From Achromobacter sp. MFA1 R4 (GTDB lineage Bacteria > Pseudomonadota > Gammaproteobacteria > Burkholderiales > Burkholderiaceae_B): a DNA stretch of 64,000 nt. The position numbers and the translations under genes are program-made. Shown here in pieces: positions 44,867 through 57,643 of this stretch. The notes under the pieces were generated by a model that worked only from the letters and a program-made list of their open reading frames with translations, did not search any database and had not been told where the DNA came from. Location of the stretch: contig NZ_LT707065.1 in assembly GCF_900156745.1 (NCBI RefSeq), positions 248,001-312,000 of the forward strand, read 5' to 3'. Position 1 is the first letter of the stretch. Every line of letters begins with the position of its first letter.

Positions 44867-45736
44867 CTATTCGCTTTCCTCGAACACCTGGACGATCGCG
44901 TCGGCTACCGCTCGCACCCGCGCTGTGCGATTCAGGTCGCCGTGCATCACCAGCCACAGGTCGTAGCTTTCGCTGCGGCTCGGCCAGATGCGCACCAGGT
45001 CGGGATAGTCCGGCGCCATGTGGGTAGGCAGTTCGCCGATGCCCAGCCCCGCCACCACGGCGTCGATGATCATCAACCCGGAATTGACCTCGATGCCGAT
45101 GCGGCCATTGCGGGTCGGCTCGCCGCACAGCGAGTCAGACCAGCCCGGCAGCACCGCCTGCTGATAGGCGACCAGGGTATGCCCGGCGAACGCCGTGCCG
45201 GGCTTGGGCTCGCCGTGCGCATCCAGGTAGGCGCGCGATGCATACAGCCCGACCTCCTTGCGCGCCAGGTGGCGATGGATGAGGTCCGGATTGTCGGGCT
45301 TGACGTTGCGGATCGCCAGGTCCGCTTCGCGGCGCGTCAGGTTGCTGATCTGGATGCCGGTGGACAGCACCATCCGGATGTCGGGATGCTCGGCATGGAC
45401 CCGACGGATGGCCTCCATGAGGAAGTACCGGGCCACCGTTTCGGAGGACGCGACGCGCACGGCGCCCGACAGGCGGTGGTCCAGCCCCTGCATCTGGCGC
45501 TGGAGCTGATCGGCCGCCAGCTCCATGCGCTCGGCCGCGGCGAAGGCCAGCTCCCCCGCCGCAGTGGGCACGTAGCCGCCGGGCGTGCGCAGGAACAGGC
45601 GCGCGTCCAGCGAGGCCTCCAGCGCCGCCAGGCGCCTGCCCGCGGTGGCCTGGTCGATCTGCAGCACCGCCGCCGCGCCGCGCAGCGTCCCCACCCGGTA
45701 AATCGCCAGGAAGATCCTGGCGTTGTCCCAATCCAT
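44867..45736 (-). CDS. LysR family transcriptional regulator
   Basis: A 289-residue LysR protein with the start MDWDNARIFLAIYRVGTLRG and the recognition helix region DQATAGRRLAALEASL, typical of the subgroup beginning MDWD. It is divergent from the DHA2-type exporter gene at 45850 and lies before the amidase gene, so it may regulate either. ATG 45736 is used. Confidence 0.88.
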   Translation of the reverse strand: MDWDNARIFLAIYRVGTLRGAAAVLQIDQATAGRRLAALEASLDARLFLRTPGGYVPTAAGELAFAAAERMELAADQLQRQMQGLDHRLSGAVRVASSETVARYFLMEAIRRVHAEHPDIRMVLSTGIQISNLTRREADLAIRNVKPDNPDLIHRHLARKEVGLYASRAYLDAHGEPKPGTAFAGHTLVAYQQAVLPGWSDSLCGEPTRNGRIGIEVNSGLMIIDAVVAGLGIGELPTHMAPDYPDLVRIWPSRSESYDLWLVMHGDLNRTARVRAVADAIVQVFEESE

Positions 45737-45748
45737 GCGCCGTCCTTG

Positions 45749-45762
45749 ATGCAATTTTGCAT
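45749..45762. promoter_or_regulatory. Palindrome in the LysR-exporter intergenic region
   Basis: ATGCAA-TT-TTGCAT is a 6+6-base inverted repeat only 13 bases before the LysR start. TTGCATCAT recurs near 45791. It is a candidate operator for the divergent LysR protein and exporter; it could also be chance in an AT-rich stretch. Confidence 0.4.
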
Positions 45763-45849
45763 GACTATAAAGCAATTATTCGGCTTTTTTGCATCATCGA
45801 AAACGCCTAATCTTCACCCCTCGCAAGCCGCCCGCAAACGCATCCCATC

Positions 45850-47244
45850 ATGTCCTCCGCCTGCCGCCCCGCCCCTGCCCTGAACGCCCCGCCCGCCGCC
45901 GCCGGCTGGCTGCCCCTGGTCACCCTGGCCATCGGATTCGTCATGGCCATGCTGGACGTGACGGTCGTCAACGTGGCGCTCCCCAGCATTGCGCTCCAGT
46001 TCACGGTGCCGCTGACCGACCTGGTCTGGATCGTGGACGGCTACACCCTGACGTTCGCCGCGCTGCTGCTGCTCGCCGGCGCGCTGGCCGACCGCTACGG
46101 CGCCAAGACGCTCTACCTGACCGGCCTGGGTGTGTTCACTGGCGCCTCGCTGCTCTGCGGATTGGCGCCCGACGCCGACACCCTGATCGCCGCCCGCATG
46201 CTGCAAGGCGTCGGCGCCGCGCTCTTCATGCCCAGCTCGCTCAGCCTGCTCACGCACGCCTATGACGACGAACACGTGCGCAATCGCATGCTGGCGGCGT
46301 GGTCCGCCATCGTGGCGGTCGCGGGCGCGTCCGGCCCGCTGCTGGGCGGCGTGCTGATCCATCAATTCGGGTGGCGCGGCATCTTCCTCATCAACATTCC
46401 GCTGGGCCTGGCCGGCATATGGCTTGCCCGTCGACGCATCGCGGCCGCGCCTCGCCGTCCTCGCGCGCTCAATCCCCTGAGCCACGCGCTTGGCGTCGTG
46501 GCGTTGGCTGCGCTGTGCTTTGCGCTGATCCAGGGCAATGCCTACGGCTGGACCTCCCCGCCCATCGCCGCCACGGCGCTCCTGTGCGTGATCGCCACGG
46601 CACTCCTCGTGCGGCGCGAACGCCGGCACGCCGATCCGATCATCCCGCGCGCGCTGTTCGCCACCTCCCAATTTGCCGCCGCCAACGGCGTCGGCTTTCT
46701 CATCAACCTGGCGGCGTACGGCCAGTTGTTCCTGCTGAGTCTTTTCCTGCAGCATGCGCGCGGCGCCGACGCGCTGCAGACGGGCATCGAGCTGGTGCCG
46801 ATGCTGGCCGTGTTTTCCATTGGCAACCTCATCTCTGGCCGCGTATCGGCGCGCTGGAACCTGCCGGCGTCGCTGCTGGGCGGCGTATCGCTCGCGGCGG
46901 CGATGAGCGCAATCGGCATGCTCGCCTTCTCTCCCGACGTTGCCTACTGGCCCTTCACGCTCGTCGTCGCCCTGGCCAACCTGGGCGTGGGCATCGCCGT
47001 GCCCGCCATGACCAGCATCGTCATGCAGGTGTCCGGCAAGCACCACGCCAACAGCGCCGCGGCGGCCCTGAATGCCAACCGCCAATCCGGCGCGCTGGTC
47101 GGCGTCGCGGTGATGGGCACCCTCCTGCACCTGCTGCCGGACTGGCGCGCCAGCCTGCCCGCGGCCTATGCCGTGATCGCGGCCAGCTACGGGCTCACGG
47201 TCGCGCTGGCATGGCGCCATCTTCGCCGGGCCCGCAACGCCTGA
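45850..47244 (+). CDS. DHA2-family MFS multidrug efflux transporter
   Basis: A 464-residue, 14-helix MFS transporter of the EmrB/QacA (DHA2) group. Motif D1 is AMLDVTVVNVALPSI near residue 38, motif A is GALADRYGAKTLYLTG, and motif C appears as GASGPLLGGVL. The start ATG 45850 follows the divergent LysR promoter region. It has no adjoining membrane-fusion protein, so it works alone at the inner membrane. Substrate unknown. Confidence 0.92.
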   Translation: MSSACRPAPALNAPPAAAGWLPLVTLAIGFVMAMLDVTVVNVALPSIALQFTVPLTDLVWIVDGYTLTFAALLLLAGALADRYGAKTLYLTGLGVFTGASLLCGLAPDADTLIAARMLQGVGAALFMPSSLSLLTHAYDDEHVRNRMLAAWSAIVAVAGASGPLLGGVLIHQFGWRGIFLINIPLGLAGIWLARRRIAAAPRRPRALNPLSHALGVVALAALCFALIQGNAYGWTSPPIAATALLCVIATALLVRRERRHADPIIPRALFATSQFAAANGVGFLINLAAYGQLFLLSLFLQHARGADALQTGIELVPMLAVFSIGNLISGRVSARWNLPASLLGGVSLAAAMSAIGMLAFSPDVAYWPFTLVVALANLGVGIAVPAMTSIVMQVSGKHHANSAAAALNANRQSGALVGVAVMGTLLHLLPDWRASLPAAYAVIAASYGLTVALAWRHLRRARNA

Positions 47245-47316
47245 CGCGCGCCAGCCTGCATGGCAAGGGCCACGGGTTTGCTTCACAATGACGCAAACCC
47301 GAACAAGGAGACCTGC

Positions 47317-48276
47317 ATGTCCAGCCCTGCCGCGACCAGCCCTGACTCGTCCCGCTCCATCCGCCGCGTCGCCATCGTCGGCGCCGGCACCATCGGCGCC
47401 AGTTGGGCGGCGCTGTTTCTCGCGCAGGGCCTGGAAGTCGTGGTCAGCGATCCCGGCCCGCACGCGCAGGGGCAGACCATCGCGCGCGTGCAGGCGGCAT
47501 GGCCGGTCCTGACCGAGCTGGGCCATGTCCGGGCGGGCGCCACGCCCGGCGCGCTACGCTTCGAACCCGATCTGGAAGCGGCATTGGCCGGGGTGGACTT
47601 CGTGCAGGAAAACGCGCCGGAGCGCGAAGACTTCAAAACCGACCTCTTCGCGCGCATGGACGCCGTGCTGCCCCCGCACGTGATCGTCGCATCCAGTTCG
47701 TCCGGCCTCATCATGAGCCGGCTCCAATCGCGCTGCCGCCATCCCGAGCGATTCGTGATCGGCCATCCCTTCAACCCGCCCCATCTGATTCCGCTCGTGG
47801 AGGTGGTGGGCGGCGACCAGACCTCCGCGCAGACGATGGACCGCGCCATCGACTTCTACCGCAGCATGGGCAAGCATCCCATCCGGCTGAACAAAGAAGT
47901 GCCCGGCCATATTGCCAACCGCCTGCAAGCCGCGTTGTGGCGCGAAGCCATCCACCTCGCCGCCGAAAACGTCGCCAGCGTCGCGGACATCGACGCCGCC
48001 GTATCGCAAGGCCCGGGCCTGCGCTGGGCGCTCTTCGGACCGCACATGACATTCAACCTGGGCGGCGGCGAAGGCGGGATGGCGCATTTCATGCACCACC
48101 TGCTCGGTCCGGTGCAGACCTGGTGGGATGACCTCGGCGCGCCCGACGTCACACCCGACCTGCAGCAACGCCTCATCGAGGGCGTCAACGCCGAGGCCGG
48201 CCATCGCAGCATCGCCGATCTCGTCGAGACACGCGACGCGCAGCTCACGGCGCTGATCAAGACTTTGCGGCGCTGA
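47317..48276 (+). CDS. 3-hydroxyacyl-CoA dehydrogenase-family protein (carnitine 3-dehydrogenase-like)
   Basis: A 319-residue NAD-dependent dehydrogenase. The Rossmann motif VAIVGAGTIGASWAALFL begins at about residue 18; VQENAPEREDFK and GHPFNPPHLIPLVEVVGG (with the catalytic His) and the PGHIANRLQAALWREA segment follow. The pattern is closest to L-carnitine dehydrogenase and lambda-crystallin rather than FadB. AAGGAG lies eight bases before ATG 47317. Its neighbour upstream is the DHA2 exporter, downstream two small proteins. Confidence 0.9.
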   Translation: MSSPAATSPDSSRSIRRVAIVGAGTIGASWAALFLAQGLEVVVSDPGPHAQGQTIARVQAAWPVLTELGHVRAGATPGALRFEPDLEAALAGVDFVQENAPEREDFKTDLFARMDAVLPPHVIVASSSSGLIMSRLQSRCRHPERFVIGHPFNPPHLIPLVEVVGGDQTSAQTMDRAIDFYRSMGKHPIRLNKEVPGHIANRLQAALWREAIHLAAENVASVADIDAAVSQGPGLRWALFGPHMTFNLGGGEGGMAHFMHHLLGPVQTWWDDLGAPDVTPDLQQRLIEGVNAEAGHRSIADLVETRDAQLTALIKTLRR

Positions 48277-48356
48277 CCGACACCTTGCGGCATTGATCCA
48301 GACCTGAGGCCACTTTCCCGGACCTTGCCTCATTTCCAACCAAGGAATGTTCTCGA

Positions 48357-48629
48357 ATGATCTCCGTGACTCACGACACCGAACGCTCCCGCTTCACCGC
48401 CACCGTCGACGGCGTGCTGTGCGTGCTGGACTATCAACTGCAGGACGGCGCCATGGCCATCACGCACACCGGCGTGCCCAGTGCGGTGGGCGGACGCGGC
48501 ATCGCCGCCGAGTTGACGCGCCACGCGCTGCTCACCGCGCGCACGAACGGCTGGAAGGTGCGTCCCTATTGCTCTTACGCCGACGCCTACATCCGTCGCC
48601 ATCCCGAATACGCCGACCTGCTGGCCTGA
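48357..48629 (+). CDS. Small GNAT-type acetyltransferase-like protein (YjdJ-type)
   Basis: A 90-residue protein matching the COG2388/YjdJ family: FTATVDGVLCVLDYQLQDG, THTGVPSAVGGRGIAAELTRHAL with the acetyl-CoA-binding GRGIA loop, and a short C-terminus with KVRPYCSYADAYIRRHPEY. These are the smallest GNAT-fold proteins known; substrates are not settled. It ends 18 bases before the YchJ-like gene and is likely co-transcribed. Confidence 0.85.
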   Translation: MISVTHDTERSRFTATVDGVLCVLDYQLQDGAMAITHTGVPSAVGGRGIAAELTRHALLTARTNGWKVRPYCSYADAYIRRHPEYADLLA

Positions 48630-48647
48630 TCACACCGCCCATCCCCC

Positions 48648-49052
48648 GTGTCCAAGCAACCCAGCCCTTCCAAGACACCCTGCCCTTGCGGCCGGCCCGC
48701 GGCCTATCCCGACTGCTGCGGCCGCTGGCATGACGGCCCGCAGGCGTTGCAAGCGCCCACCGCCGAAGCCCTGATGCGCTCGCGCTACAGCGCGTTCGTC
48801 ATGGACAAGCTCCCCTACCTGCTTGCCACCTGGCATCCCAGCACACGTCCCGCTTCGCTCGAACCCAATCCCCCCGGCCTGAAATGGCTGGGCCTCGACG
48901 TCAAGGCAGCCGCCGGCCAGGACGCGGACCACGCCACCGTCGAATTCGTCGCCAGAAGCCGCCTGGACGGACGCGCCAGCCGCATGCACGAGACCAGCCG
49001 TTTCGTGCGCGAAGGCGGGCAGTGGTTCTACGTGGACGGCGACCTGCGCTGA
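48648..49052 (+). CDS. YchJ family SEC-C motif protein
   Basis: A 134-residue protein of the UPF0225/YchJ family. It opens with a SEC-C-type zinc cluster (CPCGRPAAYPDCCGRWHDG), then RSRYSAFVMDKLPYLLATWHP, typical of YchJ, and a cystatin-like or NTF2-like remainder ending in REGGQWFYVDGDL. The start is GTG 48648; no ATG is near. Function unknown; the zinc cluster suggests a binding role. Confidence 0.88.
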   Translation: MSKQPSPSKTPCPCGRPAAYPDCCGRWHDGPQALQAPTAEALMRSRYSAFVMDKLPYLLATWHPSTRPASLEPNPPGLKWLGLDVKAAAGQDADHATVEFVARSRLDGRASRMHETSRFVREGGQWFYVDGDLR

Positions 49053-49121
49053 TCCCCGCCCGCCGGGCATCGCCGCAACGCCCTCATGCCCCGATATCGG
49101 GGCCAATAGCTTGAGTCCCCG

Positions 49122-49982
49122 TCATCCCCCGACGTCGGGGCCGATGGCTTGCTCGAGCGCGACAATCAAATCCTGCTCTACCGCGCCGAAAGCGCGCGTA
49201 TCGCCCACAATCGCCAATTCCGTAGGCGGCACCGCGGCGAATCCGTCCGCCTCGCCCAGTTCGCGGTGCGACGCCAGGCGAGCGAATGCCGGCAACAGGC
49301 TCACCCCCAGTCCCGCCGCCACCGCCGCTTGCACACCGGCAAGACTATGGCTGAGATACGCAATGTGCCAAGGCCGACCCGCGCTTTCCAGTGCGTAGAT
49401 CATCCGTTTTCGATAGATACAGCCCTGCGGAAACAAGACCAGCGGCACCGGCCCCGATTCCCCGTTCCGCCGCCGGCCGTCCACCCAGACCAGCCGTTCC
49501 GGCCACGCCGCCAGGCAAGCGCCGTCGCCCGGTTCGCGCTTGACCAGCGCCAGATGCAGGTCCCCGGACGCCAACCCGGCGCGCAGCTCCGCGCTCATGC
49601 CGCTCACGGTCTCAAGCCGCACCTCCTCATGGCTGGCGGCAAACTCGGCCAGCAGCACGGTCAGGCGCGACACGTCAAAATCCTCCGGCACCCCCAACCG
49701 CAGCACGCGCGCGGACCGCGGCGCAGAAAACACATGCTCCGCTTCGCCCGCAATGGCGAGCAGCCGCCGGGCATAAGCCAACATGAGCTCGCCGTCTTCG
49801 GTGACAGACACATTTCCACCGGCGCGGTCGCGCAGCAACAGCGTCTTGCCGACGCTTTGCTCCAGCTTGCGCACCTGCTGGCTGACCGTCGACTGCGTGC
49901 GATGCACACGCCGGGCAGCCCGCGTGAAACTACCCTCTTCGACGACGCACACCAGCGTTTTCAGGAGTTCAAGGTCCAACAT
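49122..49982 (-). CDS. LysR family transcriptional regulator
   Basis: A 286-residue LysR regulator with MLDLELLKTLVCVVEEGSF, then RTQSTVSQQVRKLEQSVGK as the recognition part and an effector domain ending near VALEQAIGP. ATG 49982 is the natural start; the open frame to 50117 runs through tandem repeats and is spurious. It is divergent from the haloacid dehalogenase gene at 50249. Confidence 0.9.
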   Translation of the reverse strand: MLDLELLKTLVCVVEEGSFTRAARRVHRTQSTVSQQVRKLEQSVGKTLLLRDRAGGNVSVTEDGELMLAYARRLLAIAGEAEHVFSAPRSARVLRLGVPEDFDVSRLTVLLAEFAASHEEVRLETVSGMSAELRAGLASGDLHLALVKREPGDGACLAAWPERLVWVDGRRRNGESGPVPLVLFPQGCIYRKRMIYALESAGRPWHIAYLSHSLAGVQAAVAAGLGVSLLPAFARLASHRELGEADGFAAVPPTELAIVGDTRAFGAVEQDLIVALEQAIGPDVGG

Positions 49983-50248
49983 CGGGTTTCGTGGATTGGG
50001 GTTCGTGGATCGGGATTCGGGATTCGGGATTCGGGAATTGGATTTGCAGTCGGGCTCGCCGTCGGCGTCGGAACTCGGAACTCGGAACTCGGAACTCGTG
50101 GTCGACCATGCCACCACAAGCAGAACGGCATTCCTCCCTGCCGAATCGATATCTAAAAAACCACTAAGAAGAATTCAATTATTAATTTTACAACTACAGC
50201 CTGGAATCTTACGCTGAAGGATCAACCCATCCCCCTCGAGGAACTGAC
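49983..50248. repeat. Intergenic tandem heptamer repeats between LysR and dehalogenase
   Basis: This 266-base gap holds two 14-base copies of TTCGTGGATYGGGR (49988-50015), then three of CGGGATT (50011-50031), and four perfect copies of GGAACTC (50070-50097). No gene is supported inside. AT-rich sequence near 50150-50200 probably contains the dehalogenase promoter. The repeats could vary in copy number and alter promoter spacing. Confidence 0.75.
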
Positions 50249-50962
50249 ATGCCGCTGGATCAACTCCCCCGCCCGCAATGGCTTACCTTCGACTGCTACG
50301 GCACCCTCATTCAGTGGGACGAAGGACTGCAATCTGCCGTGGTGCGGATCCTGGCCGCCCATCCGGGCTCGACACCGCCACCCACCGCTGCGCAGTTCCT
50401 GCACGTATACGATGCGCACGAACACCGGCTGGAACGCACCCCGCCCTACCGCCGCTTCGCGGATGTCACGCGCCAATCGCTACGCCTGACCATGGAGCAT
50501 TTTGGCCTGGCCTATCGGCCCGAAGACGCCGAAACGCTCACGGGCAGCATTTCGCGCATGCCTCCGTTTCCCGAAGTCGTGGCCACGCTCGCCACGCTCA
50601 AGCAGGCCGGCTTTCGCCTTTGCATCATCTCCAATACGGACGACGACATCATTGCCGGCAATGTCGCGCAGTTGGGCGGACATATCGACCGGGTCATCAC
50701 TGCCCAACAAGCCCAAGCCTATAAACCGGCGCGCGCCATCTTCGACCACGCCCACGCCGAACTGGGCGTCACCCGCGATGAGGTCGTGCACATCTGCGCC
50801 AGCCCGCACCTGGATCTGGCCGCCGCCCGCGACCTCGGGTTTCGCTGCATCTGGATCGACCGCGGCACCGGCCGCAAACCCTTGCCTGACTACCAGCCGG
50901 ACGCTACCGTAGCGACTCTGGATCGCGTCCCCGGCCTTTTTCAAGAAGCCGGGTGGCTTTGA
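50249..50962 (+). CDS. Haloacid dehalogenase type II (HAD superfamily)
   Basis: A 237-residue HAD hydrolase. The nucleophile motif is LTFDCYGTLIQWD (Asp at about residue 14), motif II is CIISNTDDD, and the Lys motif is AYKPARAIFDHA. The later HICASPHLDLAAARDLGF and WIDRG resemble L-2-haloacid dehalogenases. It begins at ATG 50249 with GAGG upstream and is followed 33 bases later by a class II aldolase gene, probably an operon. The divergent LysR gene is the likely regulator. The physiological substrate may be a phosphate ester instead of a haloacid. Confidence 0.88.
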   Translation: MPLDQLPRPQWLTFDCYGTLIQWDEGLQSAVVRILAAHPGSTPPPTAAQFLHVYDAHEHRLERTPPYRRFADVTRQSLRLTMEHFGLAYRPEDAETLTGSISRMPPFPEVVATLATLKQAGFRLCIISNTDDDIIAGNVAQLGGHIDRVITAQQAQAYKPARAIFDHAHAELGVTRDEVVHICASPHLDLAAARDLGFRCIWIDRGTGRKPLPDYQPDATVATLDRVPGLFQEAGWL

Positions 50963-50995
50963 TCCCCCTATTCCACTCTGACCTCAAAGGCTGCC

Positions 50996-51742
50996 ATGAA
51001 CCAGGAACCCCGCTTTGCCGAAGCGCTCTTCCATGCCGACACCGTCGCCGCATTGCGGGCCGATCTGGCTCTGGCCCTGCGCGCCGCCGCGGCCCACGGA
51101 CTCGGCGAAGGCGTCTGCAACCATTTCAGCGTCGCCTTGCCCGGCGACCCCGACCATTTCCTGCTGAATCCGCGCGGCCTGATGTGGAACGAGGTCCACG
51201 CAGACGACATCGTGCTGGTCGACGCCCACGGCAACAAACTCGCCGGCCGGCACGAGATCGAACCGACCGCCATGTTCATCCACGCCGCCATCCACCGCAT
51301 CGCCGGCAAGGCCTGCGTCCTGCACACACACATGCCGTACGCCACCGCCCTCACGCTCACCAGCGACCGGGGATTGGACACCACCCTGTCCCAGAACGCG
51401 ATGCGCTTTCATGGCCGCCTCGCCATCGACGAGCACTACAACGGCCTGGCGCTCGACGTCTCCGAAGGCGAGCGCATTGCACGCGCCATGCAGGGCGCCG
51501 ACATCGTATTCCTGGGCAACCATGGCGTCGTCGTCTGCGGCGAACGCATCGATCATGCCTACGACGATCTCTTCTTCCTGGAGCGCGCCTGTACCGCCCA
51601 GGTCCTCGCGCAATCCACGGGTCGCCCGCTGGTGCCCGTCAATCCCGAGCTCGCTTCCAAGGTCGCCGCCCAAATCCAGAGCGAACGCCTGCAATCCGAA
51701 CTGTTTTTCCAGGCCCTGCGCCGCCAACTATCTGAACAGTAA
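50996..51742 (+). CDS. Class II aldolase/adducin family protein
   Basis: A 248-residue zinc aldolase-like protein. The segments GLGEGVCNHFSVALPG, HTHMPYATALTLT (two metal-binding His) and FLGNHGVVVCGE are the family motifs. It follows the HAD gene in the same direction. This type commonly decarboxylates or cleaves hydroxy acids; which one is not shown. The rRNA operon ends convergently 70 bases later, with terminators between. Confidence 0.88.
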   Translation: MNQEPRFAEALFHADTVAALRADLALALRAAAAHGLGEGVCNHFSVALPGDPDHFLLNPRGLMWNEVHADDIVLVDAHGNKLAGRHEIEPTAMFIHAAIHRIAGKACVLHTHMPYATALTLTSDRGLDTTLSQNAMRFHGRLAIDEHYNGLALDVSEGERIARAMQGADIVFLGNHGVVVCGERIDHAYDDLFFLERACTAQVLAQSTGRPLVPVNPELASKVAAQIQSERLQSELFFQALRRQLSEQ

Positions 51743-51813
51743 ACACCCGCGCCCCAACAGAGCCAAAGTATTGCCCTTGATCAGTTGACGGCTACCGATC
51801 ACCCAAAAAACAA

Positions 51814-51843
51814 AACCCCTCGCGGCGCAAGCCGCGAGGGGTT
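51814..51843 (-). terminator. Second terminator of the rRNA operon
   Basis: AACCCCTCGCGGC / GCCGCGAGGGGTT with a four-base loop. Read on the minus strand it is followed by TTGTTTTTTG. It also may stop transcripts coming from the aldolase gene. Confidence 0.85.
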
Positions 51844-51873
51844 CAATCAATCAATTCACTCTGCACAAAAAAC

Positions 51874-51904
51874 AAACCCCCGCAGGGTATCCCTGCGGGG
51901 GTTT
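51874..51904 (-). terminator. First terminator of the rRNA operon
   Basis: AAACCCCCGCAGGG / CCCTGCGGGGGTTT with a TAT loop, only 12 bases beyond the 5S gene; a GTTTTTTG tract follows on the minus strand. Confidence 0.9.
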
Positions 51905-51915
51905 GCACAATAAAA

Positions 51916-52029
51916 GCCTGACGATGACCTACTTTCACAGACGTCCGTCCACTATCATCGGCGCAAAGGCGTTTCACTGTCCTGTTCGGGATGGGAAGGA
52001 GTGGTACCACCTTGCTATGGTCGTCAGGC
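51916..52029 (-). rRNA. rrf: 5S ribosomal RNA
   Basis: On the minus strand the sequence starts CGCCTGACGACCATAGCAAG, contains CCCGAACAGGACAGTGAAAC and ends with GGTCATCGTCAGGC. The two ends pair as helix I of 5S rRNA. The length of about 114 bases is normal. It is the distal gene of the operon, 200 bases after the 23S gene; that gap contains no tRNA. Confidence 0.96.
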
Positions 52030-52231
52030 GTAACGGGTTGAGCGGTTGCGGGTTAGGCAACGGCTCCAATCTTGGAAGAAGCGCAACGTGTGGTGGTCAG
52101 AGCTTGGGCTCGATGATCACGCACAGTGGGTGTAATTGATGTTGGCTGGCTGCTGACGGGGCAGCCAGTAATTTGTATTGAACGACACTTGGAACGCTAT
52201 ACACCAGGTCATAACCATCAGTGTTATAGGA

Positions 52232-55113
<2,882 letters not shown>

Positions 55114-55298
55114 TATAACGCTGTAGGCTATAGGACCTGAGTATTAGCGTTTGTGCCGTTCATAAGTTTCAAAGCAGTCTGAGGCTTATCACCCCAGTCT
55201 TGAGAACTTGGAACAAAATTAATGCAATCACAACCCGTGCCCATCTTCATCAGCAGCGCTGATTACTTGATGAACACATTTTCGTTGTGCTTCTTCCA

Positions 55299-55314
55299 GA
55301 TTGTTAAAGAACAA
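55299..55314 (-). promoter_or_regulatory. boxA antitermination element in the spacer
   Basis: On the minus strand TTGTTCTTTAACAATC matches the rRNA boxA (TGCTCTTTAACAA) where NusB/NusE bind, placed before the 23S gene. Confidence 0.8.
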
Positions 55315-55336
55315 ATGTAGCTGTTGGGTAAAACCC

Positions 55337-55368
55337 AACTGATAGCGCTGCAAGCAGCGCTATCAGTT
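55337..55368. repeat. Perfect 14-base stem-loop in the rRNA spacer
   Basis: AACTGATAGCGCTG / CAGCGCTATCAGTT with a CAAG loop. It occupies the place where spacer tRNAs usually lie. The partly overlapping GTTGGG-TAAAA-CCCAAC hairpin could be an alternative fold. Confidence 0.75.
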
Positions 55369-55452
55369 AGTTTCTACGCTGCGCCAAATACATGACGCCA
55401 GCCACAACAAACAACCGATAAGAGTGGACGCTTAACACGAGCACATAAGCTC

Positions 55453-56985
<1,533 letters not shown>

Positions 56986-57302
56986 AATCTCTGTATTTGT
57001 TTCGTATTCTTGGTCCGTTTTGACTTACGCCAATCCAAACCAGGTCATACGTCGCTACTCAAAGGAAGTGAGGTATGTTCTTAAACTTGACGTCTAAGGT
57101 ACTTCACTTCTAGTGAGCACTTGATTTCTTGTGCTTGCGATTAAGGCCGAAACCCAAACCGCTGCACTCGCATCAAGCGCCCACACTTATCGGTTGTTTA
57201 ATTGTTAAAGAGCGGGTACTGCTAAATTCTGTACTGCTTCTGCTTTCAACTTCGGCCAACTTCGCTTTCGCGCCGTCGCTGCCGTTGCAGCAGAGAAACG
57301 AG
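56986..57302 (-). promoter_or_regulatory. rRNA operon leader with boxA and 16S processing stem
   Basis: This transcribed leader contains boxA on the minus strand (CGCTCTTTAACAATTA, 57199-57214). Next to it AAACAACCGATAAG (57186-57199) is the exact complement of CTTATCGGTTGTTT in the spacer (55409-55422). The paired arms, extended by GCGCTTGATGCGAG-type sequence, form the long RNase III stem around pre-16S RNA. No protein gene is supported. Confidence 0.8.
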
Positions 57303-57331
57303 ATTATGAAGAAGTTTTTATCGCTTGTCAA
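57303..57331 (-). promoter_or_regulatory. rRNA promoter nearest to 16S (P3)
   Basis: On the minus strand TTGACA (57326-57331), 17-base spacer, CATAAT (57303-57308). It is the closest to consensus of the three promoters. Confidence 0.75.
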
Positions 57332-57460
57332 GTCGGCGTCGTTTTTAACTTCGCTTTCTTGTTGCGACCCCTTCAGGTCTCGCCAGGGCTTTCGCCCTGC
57401 CTTAGCAGCTATCGAAACATCAGGGTAAACCCTGAATTTTCAGCAACTGCCAAGCCCGAA

Positions 57461-57490
57461 ACTATAGCACAATTTTTGCAGATCTTGCAA
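57461..57490 (-). promoter_or_regulatory. rRNA promoter P2
   Basis: On the minus strand TTGCAA (57485-57490), 18-base spacer, TATAGT (57461-57466). The core TGTGCTATAGT is shared with the upstream promoter. A 16-base palindrome TCAGGGTAAACCCTGA (57420-57435) lies just downstream. Confidence 0.65.
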
Positions 57491-57643
57491 CTGGCTTCTG
57501 CCTGATTTGCGTCGATCCTTGCAATAACCACTTGACGATCATGACTGATTGCCTTCGCGGCAGGCGGTGGTGGGTTGCCCCGTCCGCCTGTTGCACCTAC
57601 TTGGCTTCGCGGTTCGGAACTACGTGAACTGCGAAGGAGCGAG

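Larger units (their letters stand above)
55114..55452 (-). other. 16S-23S internal transcribed spacer without tRNA genes
   Basis: About 340 bases separate 16S and 23S. No tRNA-Ile, tRNA-Ala or other tRNA is present: neither TTCGA/TTCAA T-loops in context nor acceptor stems were found on either strand. The spacer holds a perfect 14-base hairpin (55337-55368), an overlapping smaller hairpin (55323-55339) and a boxA element. Its 16S-proximal end (55409-55422) pairs with the 16S leader. Confidence 0.85.

Noticed and set aside
50011-50097. Tandem heptamers as a CRISPR array
   Set aside because: Units are seven bases with no spacers and no cas genes nearby.
55114-55452. Possible tRNA-Ile/tRNA-Ala in the rRNA spacer
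   Set aside because: Neither acceptor stems nor T-loop sequences were found on either strand; the hairpin at 55337-55368 has no tRNA shape.
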